Notes: generated by a model from the letters alone, not told the origin. DNA of 64,000 bases from Verrucomicrobiia bacterium (GCA_022072455.1 JAJVHY010000010.1:1-64000), one strand, 5' to 3'; positions 42,866-52,473 are shown, counted from the first letter of the stretch. Program-made: numbers and translations.

Positions 42866-45800
42866 AAATGATCCTCCAGCCCGTACGCCTCGATCTCCGC
42901 CAGTCGCACATGCCCGTCGCCGCTACCGGCCCAGTAATAGATCAGGCTATCGGCCTCGACCGGGTCGAACGTGAACAGCGTGTACGGGCTTTGGTTGTTC
43001 GTCACCGCGCCCAGCAGTTTCACGCCGGCTTTCGTCTTGGCGAACACCGCAAATTTCTTCGTGTACCGCTCCGGTGTGGCCGGGTCCTGATAGACCGCGA
43101 CGGCGCTCAACTTCCGCCGCGACTTGAACGTCATCACCAATTCCGCGTGATCGCTGAAAATCCCCTGCGGCAGCGGCTTGCCGGTCCACGACGTTTCCTG
43201 ATTGGCCAATTGGCCGTCCGTGAGCATCGCGGCCGGCGTCACAATGCGCGGCGGCGTCTGGCTCAGCCCACTCGCCTTGGCGATATGCGCCACCCACGGT
43301 ATCACCTGGCTGACTTTGATCTCGTCCCCGCTCAGCAAGTTGCCGGACCGAAATCGCACTTGCGCCAACGCCGTGCGTTCCACCGTGACGCCGGGCTCGG
43401 GTTTGACCACCAACCGGCCGCGAGTGCTACCGGCGGGCGGGCGAAACGCCACCGTGCGCTCCTCCCAACCCACGGAAGTCGGCAGACTCACCTCAAACGG
43501 CTTCGTCCCCTCGCCAAACTCGACGCGCACCGTGATGCCGGTCGGACTGACGCTCGCGGCCTTCGCGAACAAGCTCAACACATACGTCGCATCCGCCTCA
43601 CAGGTGAAATCCTCGGTCTTCGCCAACACCTCGGCCACTTTGGCCGCGCGTTCAAGAGTGCTGGCCGGCTTGCCGACCCACGGTTCAAGCTGCTTCTCCG
43701 GCACGCTGGCCAACGACTCCGCCAACCACCGGCGCGCCCACTGCTCGTCGCTCTCCGCCAAGTTGAACGGATTGAAATCCGTCGCGCGCACCACTGCGCC
43801 GGTCGCGTTGAGCCACAAGACCTGCCCGCTGTCCGTCCCAACGATCAGCCCTGCGCCGGTCGGATTCGCAAGCACCACCGCCGGCAAACTCGGCAGTCGC
43901 GTCCAAAACCGCGGCTGCAAATTCGCATCCAAGCCCACCAACTCTTTGTCCCACGTGCCCGCCACGACGGTCTCGCCGACCGCCCACGCGCCCTTGATCG
44001 CGCCCGTGACCGGCACCGGCAGCAGCGCGCCGGTATCAAGATCCAGCAACGTCCCATCGAGCAACGCCTGCCGTTCGCCGACCGGTTGTGCCCGCGTGAT
44101 CTTGGCCGGCAACGCATTCGACCGCACCACCTGCCCGGTCATATCCAACACCACCAACCGCGGCGCAGCGCCGGCATCGCAGGCCAGAATCCGGTCGCCA
44201 AAGAATCCGCACGCGGTGTCGCGAACCAACACGCCCCGGTATTGCCACAGCACCTCGCCCGTCGCCGCGTCCAACAACCGCAGCGCCGGTACCTCGTAGC
44301 TGTGCACCTGCGCGCCGTACATCCGTTCCCGGTACGTCGCGACCAAGACGCGTTTCCCATCCGGTGACACCGCCTGCACCGTCGCCCGGCAAGGCTTCAG
44401 GAAATCGCGTTCATCGCGAATCTCACCGGAAAAATCCCGCACCCAAATCGTCTGTCCGTTCCCATCGAGCCGCAACACGCGCCCCTCGCCGCTGACGTAA
44501 AGATTGTCACCGTGCGCCACGAGCGTTTCCGCCGCTTTGCCGCGCAGTTGCCACAACGGCTTGAGATCGCTCCCGCGGAAGACCAGCCGGTCGCGCCACC
44601 GTTGCACGAACCGCCCCGGTCCCAACGGCGTGACGCTGCCCAGCACGTCCGGGTAACGTTCCACGATCGCCCCGGTCGCCGTGTTCACTTGGAACAATCC
44701 GCAACCGGAAATCTGCGTCCCAGCCAACGACACAAGCAACCGCTCACCGGCATCGACTGGCACGACCCCGGCAATCGGTGTTCCAAATCCGTCCTGCTGG
44801 TAATCCGGCAAGGGCTGCCGCGTCGCCGAGCCCGTTGACGCAGCGGTAACAGTCGTCGTGTCCGACTTCGCCGGTGGCTCAGCCGGTTGCGCGAGCCAAG
44901 CCGTACCGGCGGTCACACCGGCGGCGTCGGCGACCTGCATCGTCAACGCGTCATACCGGGGCGCGAAGCCGTCGCGCACCAATTGGATCAACGCGCCACC
45001 GGGACCGGGACAGAATTCCGTGGCCGGTTGGCCGACGATGCCGTGGAGGTCTGCGATCAGCCGGTTGTCTGCCGGTGAGCCGATCAAGATCACGTCGCGG
45101 AACACGGCAAAGCGCGGGCCAGGTTGTTCGTAGCCCGACTCCGGATTTTCGTAGTCGCCGTCCCCGCGCGTGGTCAATCCGCGGCGCGTGGCGAAGACTT
45201 CGCCGCGCGTGACACGCTGCCACAAGGCTTCGTCCTCCGCACTGCGCCGCCACCGCAACGGCAGGTCGGCGATGGCGCGCGGATCAAGCCGGCGCACCTC
45301 GCAGGTCTTGCCGGCGCGACGCAGGGCGGCGGCGACCGGCTCGGCGTAGCTGTCCGGTTGGCCTTCGTCGAGGACGATCGTGAACGAGTTCTTTTCCTGG
45401 AGAAACCGGCGGATCTCGGCGCTGCGCCGTGCGAGCACTTTGCCGGTGGCGACGGTGATCGGTGGTCGCGCCGCGACCGGCAAGTCTGCGCGGGCTTCGC
45501 GGCCGGTCACCAATTCTTGAGCGGTGACCGTCCACCGGCCCGCCGCCAGATTGCGTCCCATCGCCAACTCGACCGACTGGTTCGGTCCGGCCGCGCGGTA
45601 CACGCGCTTGGTCTCGCGGCCCGCCGGGTCGCGGAGCACGAGTTCGAACGGCAACGCATCTGCGAACGGCTGCCCGGCATCGTCGAGCACACGCGGCGCA
45701 ATGCGCAACACGTCGGCGGTCAACGTGAGTTCCAGTTTCACGTCGCGCACCGGGCGCTCGGTGCGGAGTAGGATGTGACCTTCGGACCGGCGGAAGTCCA

Positions 45801-48162
45801 CGGGATACGCGCCGGTAACCTTCGTCTCGCGACCGCCTTCGGTCACGTCATAGATGAAGCACGGCTTGTCGAACGTGAGTTGGCCTTGCCGGGTCATGGT
45901 GAACGCGCCTTGGATAAACCACTTCTTCTCGGCTTCTTGGACGCGCGCCGGCACCAGCGTGTCGTTGATGACCAGCAACGCCGTAGTGTCCTTGCCGGTC
46001 AATGCGGTGTGGACGATGTGATGATTGTCGGTGCGCACCGGCGGGGGCGGCAGCTTGGACAGCACGGTTTCCACCCGGGCTTTGCAGCGGAGGAAATTCT
46101 CGAGCATCCAGACGTACCGGGTGCCGATGACGTGGTCGCTTACGCCGGCGTGCGGCGTGACAGCCGGGTCTGGACTGAGGTCCACGGTCTCGCCCGGAAA
46201 CTCGGGGGCGGAGAGCGGATCTTTGAACACCTTGCCGCCCTTGGCGACGTAGGTCGCGAATCGTTGCATCAATTCCGGCGACATCAGCAGGCGTTGCCGG
46301 TGGAGGAAGACGGCTTCGTACTTTTCGAGCGCGCCCGCGGCGATCTCATCTTCGGTGACGAACGCGGCCGGGCAGCCCGCGCGCAGGAGATTGTAGTAGA
46401 GCGCCCACAATTCACCTTGCAGGCCGTCGAACCAGATCATGCCGTTGCGCCCGCCGGCATCGCGGTATTTGCCGGCATCGGCGGTCTCTTGCCGGAGCGA
46501 GCGGACGATGGCGACGCGTGATTGTGGCCGCAACCCCATGAAATACGGGCCGTACCGGTTCATCAGGTCGCAGACGAGACGGATGTCCTCGCCTTCGCGG
46601 CCGGTCGGGACGAGTTTGCGCACGTCGAAGCCGACGCCCCACGCGCCGCGACCAGCGGCGAGGAAGGTTTGGCGGATTTGCATGTTGCGCGCGCCGGACA
46701 TGCCTTGCACCCAGGCCGGTTTGCCACTGCCCGCCCCGTAGTAATCGATCCCGAACAATTCCATGAACGGGTCGGCCTGCCAGTCGGTGTACGCATGGAT
46801 GCCGGCCCGTGGCAGCGTCGAGAAATAGATCGGCGGATAGTAATCCGGCCCGCGAAACCAGCCGACCGGCACGAAGGACACGTAGTCCCAATCGCCGAGT
46901 TGCCGGGGCACTTCGGTCCACGCGGCGTACGCCTCGGTGAATGCGCCCGTGCGCCGGCGTTGGCCACGGACTTTCCACTCGACTAACTCGCGGTGCGCCG
47001 GCGAGTTGAACAGCGGATGTGTGAGACCGGTGGCGAGGATGTCGGCTTCCTTGACGGAGTTCGTCAGGTGAAAGCCGTCTTCTTTGCTCCACGCCCAACC
47101 CGCCGGCAACGGCCCTTGCGCTTCGCTGACGGCCGCGCGGAGGAGTGTGTTTGCCGGCTCGGCGAAACCGGCCCGTTGCGGGTGCGCCTCGTAATGGGCG
47201 CGGAGCGACGGATACCAATTCACGAAGAACCCGCCAAAACTCGCGAACTCACGAAACATCTGCGCCCGCAATGCATACATCCGCCGCATCCAGTCCAATC
47301 CCTCGGGGTAGGTGTGCAGCGGATTCCAGTCGGCGGACTGCGTGTCCATGCCCCAGACCGCGCGCGGCAGGAACTGCACACCGAACCGGGTTGCTGCTGC
47401 CAAGTTGCGTTCGTTCTCGTCGTACCGGGCGACAGCTTCCGGGACGGGAAACAACAACTCACGCCGGCAAACCTCCGCCAACTCCGCCGGCAGGGCATCT
47501 TGACCGGTGTACTGCTCGACCTCCGCGCCGGTCAGCGTTTCGACGGGGCTGTTCTGCAGCAGCCGGTAGTTGCACAGCCCGGCTGCCGTTCGGAACGGCC
47601 CGGTCTCGCAGATGCGACTCGCGAAACCTTCCCACGTCGTCCGCAATTCTTCCGGAAAGATTTCGAGAACGATCCGGTGCCCAATCAAGTCCGCCGCTTC
47701 AGTTCCCAAGAGATACCGGCCCGGCTGGAGTTGCGCCGCCGGGATGGAGATGAACCGCGAATCGTTCGTGCCGGCAAACGTCAATTGTCCAAGTGAAACG
47801 CGCGCACCGCCGCCGTCGGTGAGCACCAAGTCGGCTTTGTGGGTGGCGGTGTGGGCGCGGCAAACCGCGGTGACCTCGATGGTCTCCCCCTGCCGGTAAT
47901 CCCGGCGATTGTGGTGCGTGAACAGGCTGACGGCCCCGCGCGTGGACGGACGGGCGAGACAGACGAAGGATTCCCCGTTCACGCGGTATAAGCCGGTGGG
48001 CAGATCCTGCACGTCGACGGAGCCGTTTTGTGCTTGGCGCACGATGGCGGTGGTGGTCAGCGCCGGGAACGATTCGAGGCGGACGTTCGGTGAGTTCGCT
48101 GGCAGCACCCCATTCGTGAGAATCTGTGCCGCCTCCAGAACGAGTGGAAGGACAAACTTCAT
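42862..48162 (-). CDS. giant multidomain glycan-utilisation protein, 1766 residues
   Basis: The first 150 residues form beta-sandwich modules, but the N-terminus (MKFVLPLVLEAAQILTNG) is only a weak signal peptide. About 230-780 resembles a glycosidase barrel with a GATase-like tail (FGGFFVNWYPSLRAHYEAHP, FGIDYYGAGSGKPAW, VAIVRSLRQ). About 900-1000 contains a second Rossmann-like segment (FTIVLDEGQPDSY). About 1115-1450 is a PQQ-like beta-propeller (GERLLVSLAGTQI, VLVATYRERMYG, LLDAATGEVLWQYRG). The last 300 residues are beta-rich and end with an F5/8-type, discoidin-like domain (KLSAVAVYQDP, LAEIEAYGL). No catalytic residues could be fixed. It starts one base after the LacI gene stop. Confidence 0.65.
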   Translation of the reverse strand: MKFVLPLVLEAAQILTNGVLPANSPNVRLESFPALTTTAIVRQAQNGSVDVQDLPTGLYRVNGESFVCLARPSTRGAVSLFTHHNRRDYRQGETIEVTAVCRAHTATHKADLVLTDGGGARVSLGQLTFAGTNDSRFISIPAAQLQPGRYLLGTEAADLIGHRIVLEIFPEELRTTWEGFASRICETGPFRTAAGLCNYRLLQNSPVETLTGAEVEQYTGQDALPAELAEVCRRELLFPVPEAVARYDENERNLAAATRFGVQFLPRAVWGMDTQSADWNPLHTYPEGLDWMRRMYALRAQMFREFASFGGFFVNWYPSLRAHYEAHPQRAGFAEPANTLLRAAVSEAQGPLPAGWAWSKEDGFHLTNSVKEADILATGLTHPLFNSPAHRELVEWKVRGQRRRTGAFTEAYAAWTEVPRQLGDWDYVSFVPVGWFRGPDYYPPIYFSTLPRAGIHAYTDWQADPFMELFGIDYYGAGSGKPAWVQGMSGARNMQIRQTFLAAGRGAWGVGFDVRKLVPTGREGEDIRLVCDLMNRYGPYFMGLRPQSRVAIVRSLRQETADAGKYRDAGGRNGMIWFDGLQGELWALYYNLLRAGCPAAFVTEDEIAAGALEKYEAVFLHRQRLLMSPELMQRFATYVAKGGKVFKDPLSAPEFPGETVDLSPDPAVTPHAGVSDHVIGTRYVWMLENFLRCKARVETVLSKLPPPPVRTDNHHIVHTALTGKDTTALLVINDTLVPARVQEAEKKWFIQGAFTMTRQGQLTFDKPCFIYDVTEGGRETKVTGAYPVDFRRSEGHILLRTERPVRDVKLELTLTADVLRIAPRVLDDAGQPFADALPFELVLRDPAGRETKRVYRAAGPNQSVELAMGRNLAAGRWTVTAQELVTGREARADLPVAARPPITVATGKVLARRSAEIRRFLQEKNSFTIVLDEGQPDSYAEPVAAALRRAGKTCEVRRLDPRAIADLPLRWRRSAEDEALWQRVTRGEVFATRRGLTTRGDGDYENPESGYEQPGPRFAVFRDVILIGSPADNRLIADLHGIVGQPATEFCPGPGGALIQLVRDGFAPRYDALTMQVADAAGVTAGTAWLAQPAEPPAKSDTTTVTAASTGSATRQPLPDYQQDGFGTPIAGVVPVDAGERLLVSLAGTQISGCGLFQVNTATGAIVERYPDVLGSVTPLGPGRFVQRWRDRLVFRGSDLKPLWQLRGKAAETLVAHGDNLYVSGEGRVLRLDGNGQTIWVRDFSGEIRDERDFLKPCRATVQAVSPDGKRVLVATYRERMYGAQVHSYEVPALRLLDAATGEVLWQYRGVLVRDTACGFFGDRILACDAGAAPRLVVLDMTGQVVRSNALPAKITRAQPVGERQALLDGTLLDLDTGALLPVPVTGAIKGAWAVGETVVAGTWDKELVGLDANLQPRFWTRLPSLPAVVLANPTGAGLIVGTDSGQVLWLNATGAVVRATDFNPFNLAESDEQWARRWLAESLASVPEKQLEPWVGKPASTLERAAKVAEVLAKTEDFTCEADATYVLSLFAKAASVSPTGITVRVEFGEGTKPFEVSLPTSVGWEERTVAFRPPAGSTRGRLVVKPEPGVTVERTALAQVRFRSGNLLSGDEIKVSQVIPWVAHIAKASGLSQTPPRIVTPAAMLTDGQLANQETSWTGKPLPQGIFSDHAELVMTFKSRRKLSAVAVYQDPATPERYTKKFAVFAKTKAGVKLLGAVTNNQSPYTLFTFDPVEADSLIYYWAGSGDGHVRLAEIEAYGLEDHL

Positions 48163-48163
48163 G

Positions 48164-49189
48164 TCAGCCGCCGCGGGGCGGCCCGCTGGTGTCGCCGGCC
48201 ACGAAGGCGGTTTCCAAGACGACCTTGCGGCGCGGGGCTTCGGGAGATTGAAGTCGCCACGACAGCAACCGGACGGCCGACCGGCCGAGTTCTTCCAGCG
48301 GAATCGCCGCCGTGGTGATGATCGCTTGTTCGCGTAGCCGGCTAGGCAGCACACCGTCGAAGCCGGCAAGGCTCAGGTCGCCCGGTACGCTCCGGCCGTG
48401 ATCGCGGACGTAGTGCAAGGCGATATCCGCCATGTAATCGTTGTAGGCGACGAGGGCGGTGAAGGGGAGTGTGGCGCAGTCGCCCAAGAACTCCGTGAGC
48501 AACTGGCGCGTGGGCTCTTCGCTGGCGACATAGCGCCGCAGGCGGACACATTCGTCGGGCACGGTGGCGCCGGCTTGGGCTGCGGCCGCGCGCAGGCCGG
48601 CGAGGCGTTCCCGACACAGATCGGTGTCTGGGCCGATGAAGCCGATTCGCCGGTGGCCTAACCGGCAAAGATGCTGGCCCACCTGGTCGGCGCCGTGGAA
48701 GTTGTCTACAGTCACCAGATCCACCTGCGGCACTTCGTACAGCACGCTAACCCAAGGCATTACCGGACGGTCGCCGGCATTGGTGAGTTCAACATCACCG
48801 AGCAGCCGGATCACGCCGTCCACTTGTTGCCGCGCGACGATCAACGGGAGCTTGCCGCGACAGCGGGTGCAGGTGACGATTTCGGTGCCCAGCGCGGCGC
48901 CCTCGTCGTTCATTCCTTTGACAATCCGCCCGCCAAATCCGGCCGGATCGTCATCGGTGATGACGATGGCGCAGATGACGTTGGTCTTGACGTGGATGCC
49001 GCCGGCGCGCGAGCGGAGGCGACGCGCTTCCAGATTGCTGCTGTCAAGGGAGTAGCCGTGGCGCTCGGCGGCATTGAGGATGCGCCGCCGCAGGCTTTCA
49101 TTGACGCCCCGGTCCTGCCGCAGAGCCCGCGACACGGTCACCTGCGCCACGCCTAATTGCCGAGCCAGATCCTTTTGCGTGATCGCCAT
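48164..49189 (-). CDS. LacI-family transcriptional regulator
   Basis: The 341-residue product has the LacI helix-turn-helix ITQKDLARQLGVAQVTVSRAL at its N-terminus, the hinge (residues about 45-60, with a slightly long linker), and the periplasmic-binding-protein-like sensor domain with DGVIRLLG, HRRIGFIGPD and PGDLSLAGFDG, all typical. It is the second gene of the operon and probably represses it until a sugar ligand binds. Start at 49189 (MAITQKDL) is preferred over the in-frame 49219. Two palindromes upstream of the operon at 50754 and 50851 are its likely operators. Confidence 0.9.
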   Translation of the reverse strand: MAITQKDLARQLGVAQVTVSRALRQDRGVNESLRRRILNAAERHGYSLDSSNLEARRLRSRAGGIHVKTNVICAIVITDDDPAGFGGRIVKGMNDEGAALGTEIVTCTRCRGKLPLIVARQQVDGVIRLLGDVELTNAGDRPVMPWVSVLYEVPQVDLVTVDNFHGADQVGQHLCRLGHRRIGFIGPDTDLCRERLAGLRAAAAQAGATVPDECVRLRRYVASEEPTRQLLTEFLGDCATLPFTALVAYNDYMADIALHYVRDHGRSVPGDLSLAGFDGVLPSRLREQAIITTAAIPLEELGRSAVRLLSWRLQSPEAPRRKVVLETAFVAGDTSGPPRGG

Positions 49190-49190
49190 C

Positions 49191-50693
49191 TCAGCGTAAT
49201 GTTCTCCGCCGCCGGACACGCCACAGGAGCAAACCGCCGACCGCGACCAGACACAGGATCGACGGTTCAGGGACGACGCTCACGATGCTGACGCCGTTCA
49301 ACACCACGCTGTCGCCGAGAACTGAGAGGTACGGCTCCCCTTCCACGGTAAAGCCCGTGTAGGAGAAAGTCGGGTTTGTGTTGAAGATTCCGGCGAGGCT
49401 GTCGAAGGTGAACAACACCAGTGAACCACCGGATTGGAGTCCTGGACCATTCAGATCAACTCTCCAAGCGCCCGTTGGCAAAGTCAGGGTGCCGTTGACA
49501 TCCACCAGATCTCGCGCCTCGTAGACGTAGGTCGAATAGTTGGACAGCGTCAGCGCTGCGTTAAAAGTGAGCGTCCCGCTGCCGGTCCCGGGGGAGATTG
49601 TGGCGTTGGTCTTGATGGTGGTATTGCCACCGATGATCCCGTTACCACCAAGGGTCGCGTTGGAATTTACCGTGACAACGCCGGTGGCTGCGATCTGATC
49701 GCCGTCAACGATCAGCGTGCCAGCATTGATCGTCGTCAGCCCGGTATAGCTGTTGGTCCCTGACAAGACCCACTTTCCGGTCCCCGCCTTGGTCAAACCG
49801 AGGGTGCTGGTCCCGTTGGTGATGGCGCCGGCGATCAGGTTGTCGCTCGTGTTGGTACCCTGCAGCGTTAGGATACGAGCCGAAGCCGCTCCCGGATCGA
49901 CATTGAAATTGGGGTTGGTGAAGGACCATGTACCCGCCCCGTTATTCTCGATAATGCCACTACCAGTAAAGGCCCCGGCGCTGCCGAGAATGATTTGGCG
50001 ATCGGTGCTTGCGTTCGCGGACCCGGTATACCGCAACGTGCCGGTCAGGTTGCCGTTCCCGAGCTTGATGGCCGGCGAGTTTGCGCCGGTCCCCAGCGCG
50101 CTGGCTACGCCGGCGTTAGCAATGGAGTTGACCGCGAGTGTCCCGCGTTGCACATCCACCAGGCCGGCGAACGTGTTCAAACCGGTCATCACCAGTAGTC
50201 CGTCGGCACTGTCTTTCTTGACTCCGCCAGCGCCACTGATCATCCCATTAAGAACGATTGTGCCGTTCACTTGAGTGCGGGGATTAATACCAGAGGAAGT
50301 GCTAATATTGAGGTTGACTGTCTGTGTAATGATGCTGCTGGGATTTGCGGAAAAGCGAATGAACGAGTTCTGAGTGATGGCGTTGCCGTCGAGAACAAAG
50401 GCGCCTGCTGTGCTCGAGAACAGGATGGACCCTATCGACGTCCCGGCGGCGTAATCGTTTGTGGGATTCAACCGTGTCGAGCCGGCAAAGTTAATTTCCA
50501 ACCCGAGAGTCGGCGGTGTATCTGCTCCCCAATTCGCCGCCGAGGTCCAGTTGTTGTCATCGGGGTCGCCCCCATCCCAGATGTTGTTGGCCCGCGCAAC
50601 TGACGCCCCTGCTTGGATGAGAAGTGAAACCAAAACGGTAATCTGTGCCGCTGATCGAACTTGCGAACATCTCTTTGGATTCACGCTGGCCAT
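49191..50693 (-). CDS. PEP-CTERM surface protein with autotransporter-type beta-strand repeats
   Basis: The 500-residue product has a signal peptide (hydrophobic core near residues 15-33, ASVARA), about four autotransporter-like strand-loop repeats (GLLVMTGLNTFAGLVDVQRG, KWVLSGTNSYTGLTTINAGT) and a C-terminal PEP-CTERM signal, VPEPSILCLVAVGGLLLWRV followed by RRRR. It should be exported and processed by an exosortase, giving a surface-anchored protein. It is the first gene of the operon and two bases before the LacI start. Confidence 0.9.
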   Translation of the reverse strand: MASVNPKRCSQVRSAAQITVLVSLLIQAGASVARANNIWDGGDPDDNNWTSAANWGADTPPTLGLEINFAGSTRLNPTNDYAAGTSIGSILFSSTAGAFVLDGNAITQNSFIRFSANPSSIITQTVNLNISTSSGINPRTQVNGTIVLNGMISGAGGVKKDSADGLLVMTGLNTFAGLVDVQRGTLAVNSIANAGVASALGTGANSPAIKLGNGNLTGTLRYTGSANASTDRQIILGSAGAFTGSGIIENNGAGTWSFTNPNFNVDPGAASARILTLQGTNTSDNLIAGAITNGTSTLGLTKAGTGKWVLSGTNSYTGLTTINAGTLIVDGDQIAATGVVTVNSNATLGGNGIIGGNTTIKTNATISPGTGSGTLTFNAALTLSNYSTYVYEARDLVDVNGTLTLPTGAWRVDLNGPGLQSGGSLVLFTFDSLAGIFNTNPTFSYTGFTVEGEPYLSVLGDSVVLNGVSIVSVVPEPSILCLVAVGGLLLWRVRRRRTLR

Positions 50694-50753
50694 TTTCCTT
50701 TCACGACACCACGAAGACCATTTTGAAATGCGGATTAGGGATTCTCACTGAAT

Positions 50754-50765
50754 GTCTACGTAGAC
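50754..50765. promoter_or_regulatory. putative LacI operator 1 (GTCTACGTAGAC)
   Basis: A perfect 12-bp palindrome with central TACGTA lies 60 bases upstream of the PEP-CTERM gene. It is just downstream of a possible minus-strand promoter (TTGACT at 50807-50812, TAGAGA at 50785-50790, spacing 16). Binding there would block initiation. Confidence 0.6.
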
Positions 50766-50850
50766 TCTAATCTTCACCGCTGTGTCTCTACCAAAAATTA
50801 CGACAAAGTCAACATTTTAGAGCATGTCATGCGTGACGTTAGCACGAACT

Positions 50851-50866
50851 GAGATTACGTAATCTC
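50851..50866. promoter_or_regulatory. putative LacI operator 2 (GAGATTACGTAATCTC)
   Basis: A perfect 16-bp palindrome with the same central TACGTA lies 97 bases from operator 1, centre to centre about 99. Paired sites with a symmetric CG centre are typical for LacI-family repressors. Both lie before the operon that encodes the LacI protein. Confidence 0.6.
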
Positions 50867-51035
50867 ACTCACTAGACTCCGGTTTGAGTCCCGGCATCGT
50901 GAGTTTGGGGCGTTTCCTGTTCAGGATCGCCCACAACCGAGTAGGAAATAGCGCTACGGCAAATCGAGGGGTTTAGCCGCGTAGGTGCCGTAGGCCCGGA
51001 AGGGATATATGCCAAGACATCAGTCGCCGATCGAA
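50867..51035. other. intergenic remainder, nothing recognised
   Basis: No gene, hairpin or repeat was identified in this stretch between the operators and copy B of the palindromic block. Confidence 0.4.
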
Positions 51036-51159
51036 ACTTCCCGGCGCCGGGAAGTCCCGCCCCTTGGTCACTGCCACCGCCTGGTCACAAGGTGATGCCA
51101 TGGGAGCGACCGCTATGCTTGGCACCGGATCCAGGCGCCTGGCGGCCATTGGCCCCGAC
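51036..51159 (+). promoter_or_regulatory. conserved palindromic block (copy B) downstream of topo VI
   Basis: The perfect palindrome ACTTCCCGGCGCCGGGAAGT is at 51036-51055 and the block with CCAGGCGCCTGG and CGGCCATTGGCCCCGA at 51127-51159. The same two sequences in the same order and orientation occur at 24320-24455. Here no methylase follows; the next gene is the convergent end of topo VI A. With copy C at 54378 it brackets the topo VI genes. Confidence 0.7.
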
Positions 51160-51238
51160 ATGCGCCGACGCTTCTGGTGTAGATGTTGGTGAGCCGTGGG
51201 CGTTGGACGGACCTGGTAATGGCGGCAGGCAATGACCT

Positions 51239-51257
51239 TCCGGCAATTTGCCGGAAC
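51239..51257. terminator. possible terminator hairpin after topo VI A
   Basis: TTCCGGCAATTTGCCGGAA is a near-perfect inverted repeat about 60 bases after the topo VI A stop. There is no strong T-run, so terminator function is uncertain. Confidence 0.35.
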
Positions 51258-51315
51258 CGCCATGCACCAGCCAGTGACGCGACGCCCCGTGACTTGCCGG
51301 GCTGCGCGTAACCCT

Positions 51316-52473
51316 TCAAGGAAGGAAGCGGGACTTCTTCAGCTTGTCGGGCAGATAGGTGTCGAGGACGAAGTTCAGGCCGTGCTTGGCGAAGGCTTGT
51401 TGCTCGACGCGGACTCCGAGCTTGATCATCTGGTTCAACGCATCCTGCCATTCCTTGTGATGCTTGATGAACGGATCGTTCTTGAGGGCGTCGTTCGCGC
51501 GTTTGATGTCGGCTTCCTCGAGTGGATGGGTGGCGTCTTCGAGTTGGTAGTCGTGGATGTCTTGCGGGGTGACGCCGAGGTAGTGCGCTTGCGGCACGCA
51601 GAAGAAACGGTTGATGTGAGCGGCTTGGCCGGAGCCGACCTTGAGGGTGCGATAGATGTTGCAATAGCCGTACGGGTCGCCGTCGGTGAAGGCCAGCACC
51701 GGTAAATGCTGATCGTCGGCGAGCCGGCGAATGAAGCGCCGGCAGGCCCGGGTGGGCACGCCGCTCATCGAGATGAGTACGCACTTGGCCCGCTCGTAAT
51801 ACCGATGATGCACCAGGCGCTGGAACAGCGAAGCGGTCTCGATGGCGAGGATGAACTTGGCCTTGCCGGCCTCGAATCGCAGGTGCTCGACGCGCGACGG
51901 GATGCTCCAGGCGCCGCTGCCGAGTTTCGTGCAGTCGATCCGAATGGGTTTGCCGGTGGCGGGGTCTTGGTCGATCACCACGAGCGGGCCGGTGACGTCG
52001 CCGCCGCGTTCCTCGGGGATGTAGCCGAGCTGTTCGCGGTTGATGGCGAGCATGGCCTCGATGTCGTCAAGGAGGGTGTCGCTTTCCGGTTGTTCATCGA
52101 ACCGGCATTCACCCCAGCTCTTGCTGTTGTAATAGACCTCGCGTTTGCCGGCAATGTCGTCCTTGTCCAACAGGTCGTTCTTGGTCGTGGCCAGCAGGCG
52201 CATCGACTGGGCGAAGGTCTTGACGGTGTTGTAGGACAGGGTGCGGGTCGCGGTGCGACCGAGGATCTCGAAGTGCCCGCGCTTCACGTCATACTTCACG
52301 TTCTGCAGCGAGCGGATCGGGAACTCCATCGACGGCTTGCGCTGTTTCTTGATGATGTCGGCGTGGATTTCCTGCGCCACCGCGACGATCTTTTGGGCGG
52401 CGGCTTTCTTGGACACGACGGTCGGCGCCGCGGCGGTGGGCTTGGTCTTCGTTTTTGTTTTCGTCTTGGGCAT
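51316..52473 (-). CDS. top6A: DNA topoisomerase VI subunit A (Spo11-like)
   Basis: The 385-residue product is a full topo VI A subunit. It has a basic N-terminus (PKTKTKTKTK), the catalytic tyrosine in REVYYNSKSWG (Tyr114 or Tyr115), and a Toprim domain with Glu211 in FILAIETASLF and the acidic pair in AFTDGDPYGYCNIYRTLKVG (Asp264, Asp266). Together with subunit B it makes ATP-dependent double-strand breaks with strand passage to relax and decatenate DNA. AGGAG lies before the ATG at 52473. It is 17 bases downstream of top6B, so the two form an operon. Topo VI is general in archaea and rare in bacteria. Confidence 0.9.
   Translation of the reverse strand: MPKTKTKTKTKPTAAAPTVVSKKAAAQKIVAVAQEIHADIIKKQRKPSMEFPIRSLQNVKYDVKRGHFEILGRTATRTLSYNTVKTFAQSMRLLATTKNDLLDKDDIAGKREVYYNSKSWGECRFDEQPESDTLLDDIEAMLAINREQLGYIPEERGGDVTGPLVVIDQDPATGKPIRIDCTKLGSGAWSIPSRVEHLRFEAGKAKFILAIETASLFQRLVHHRYYERAKCVLISMSGVPTRACRRFIRRLADDQHLPVLAFTDGDPYGYCNIYRTLKVGSGQAAHINRFFCVPQAHYLGVTPQDIHDYQLEDATHPLEEADIKRANDALKNDPFIKHHKEWQDALNQMIKLGVRVEQQAFAKHGLNFVLDTYLPDKLKKSRFLP

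Noticed and set aside
40154-42871. 905-codon plus-strand frame opposite the 975-residue glycosidase-like gene
   Set aside because: Arg/His/Val-rich composition typical of an antisense shadow; the minus strand has a signal peptide and operon overlaps.
42868-44367. 499-codon plus-strand frame opposite the giant protein
   Set aside because: Arg- and Gln-rich shadow frame with no ribosome binding site or family features.
51113-51784. 223-codon minus-strand frame overlapping the end of top6A
   Set aside because: Very Arg-rich, in a shadow frame of the Top6A Toprim region.
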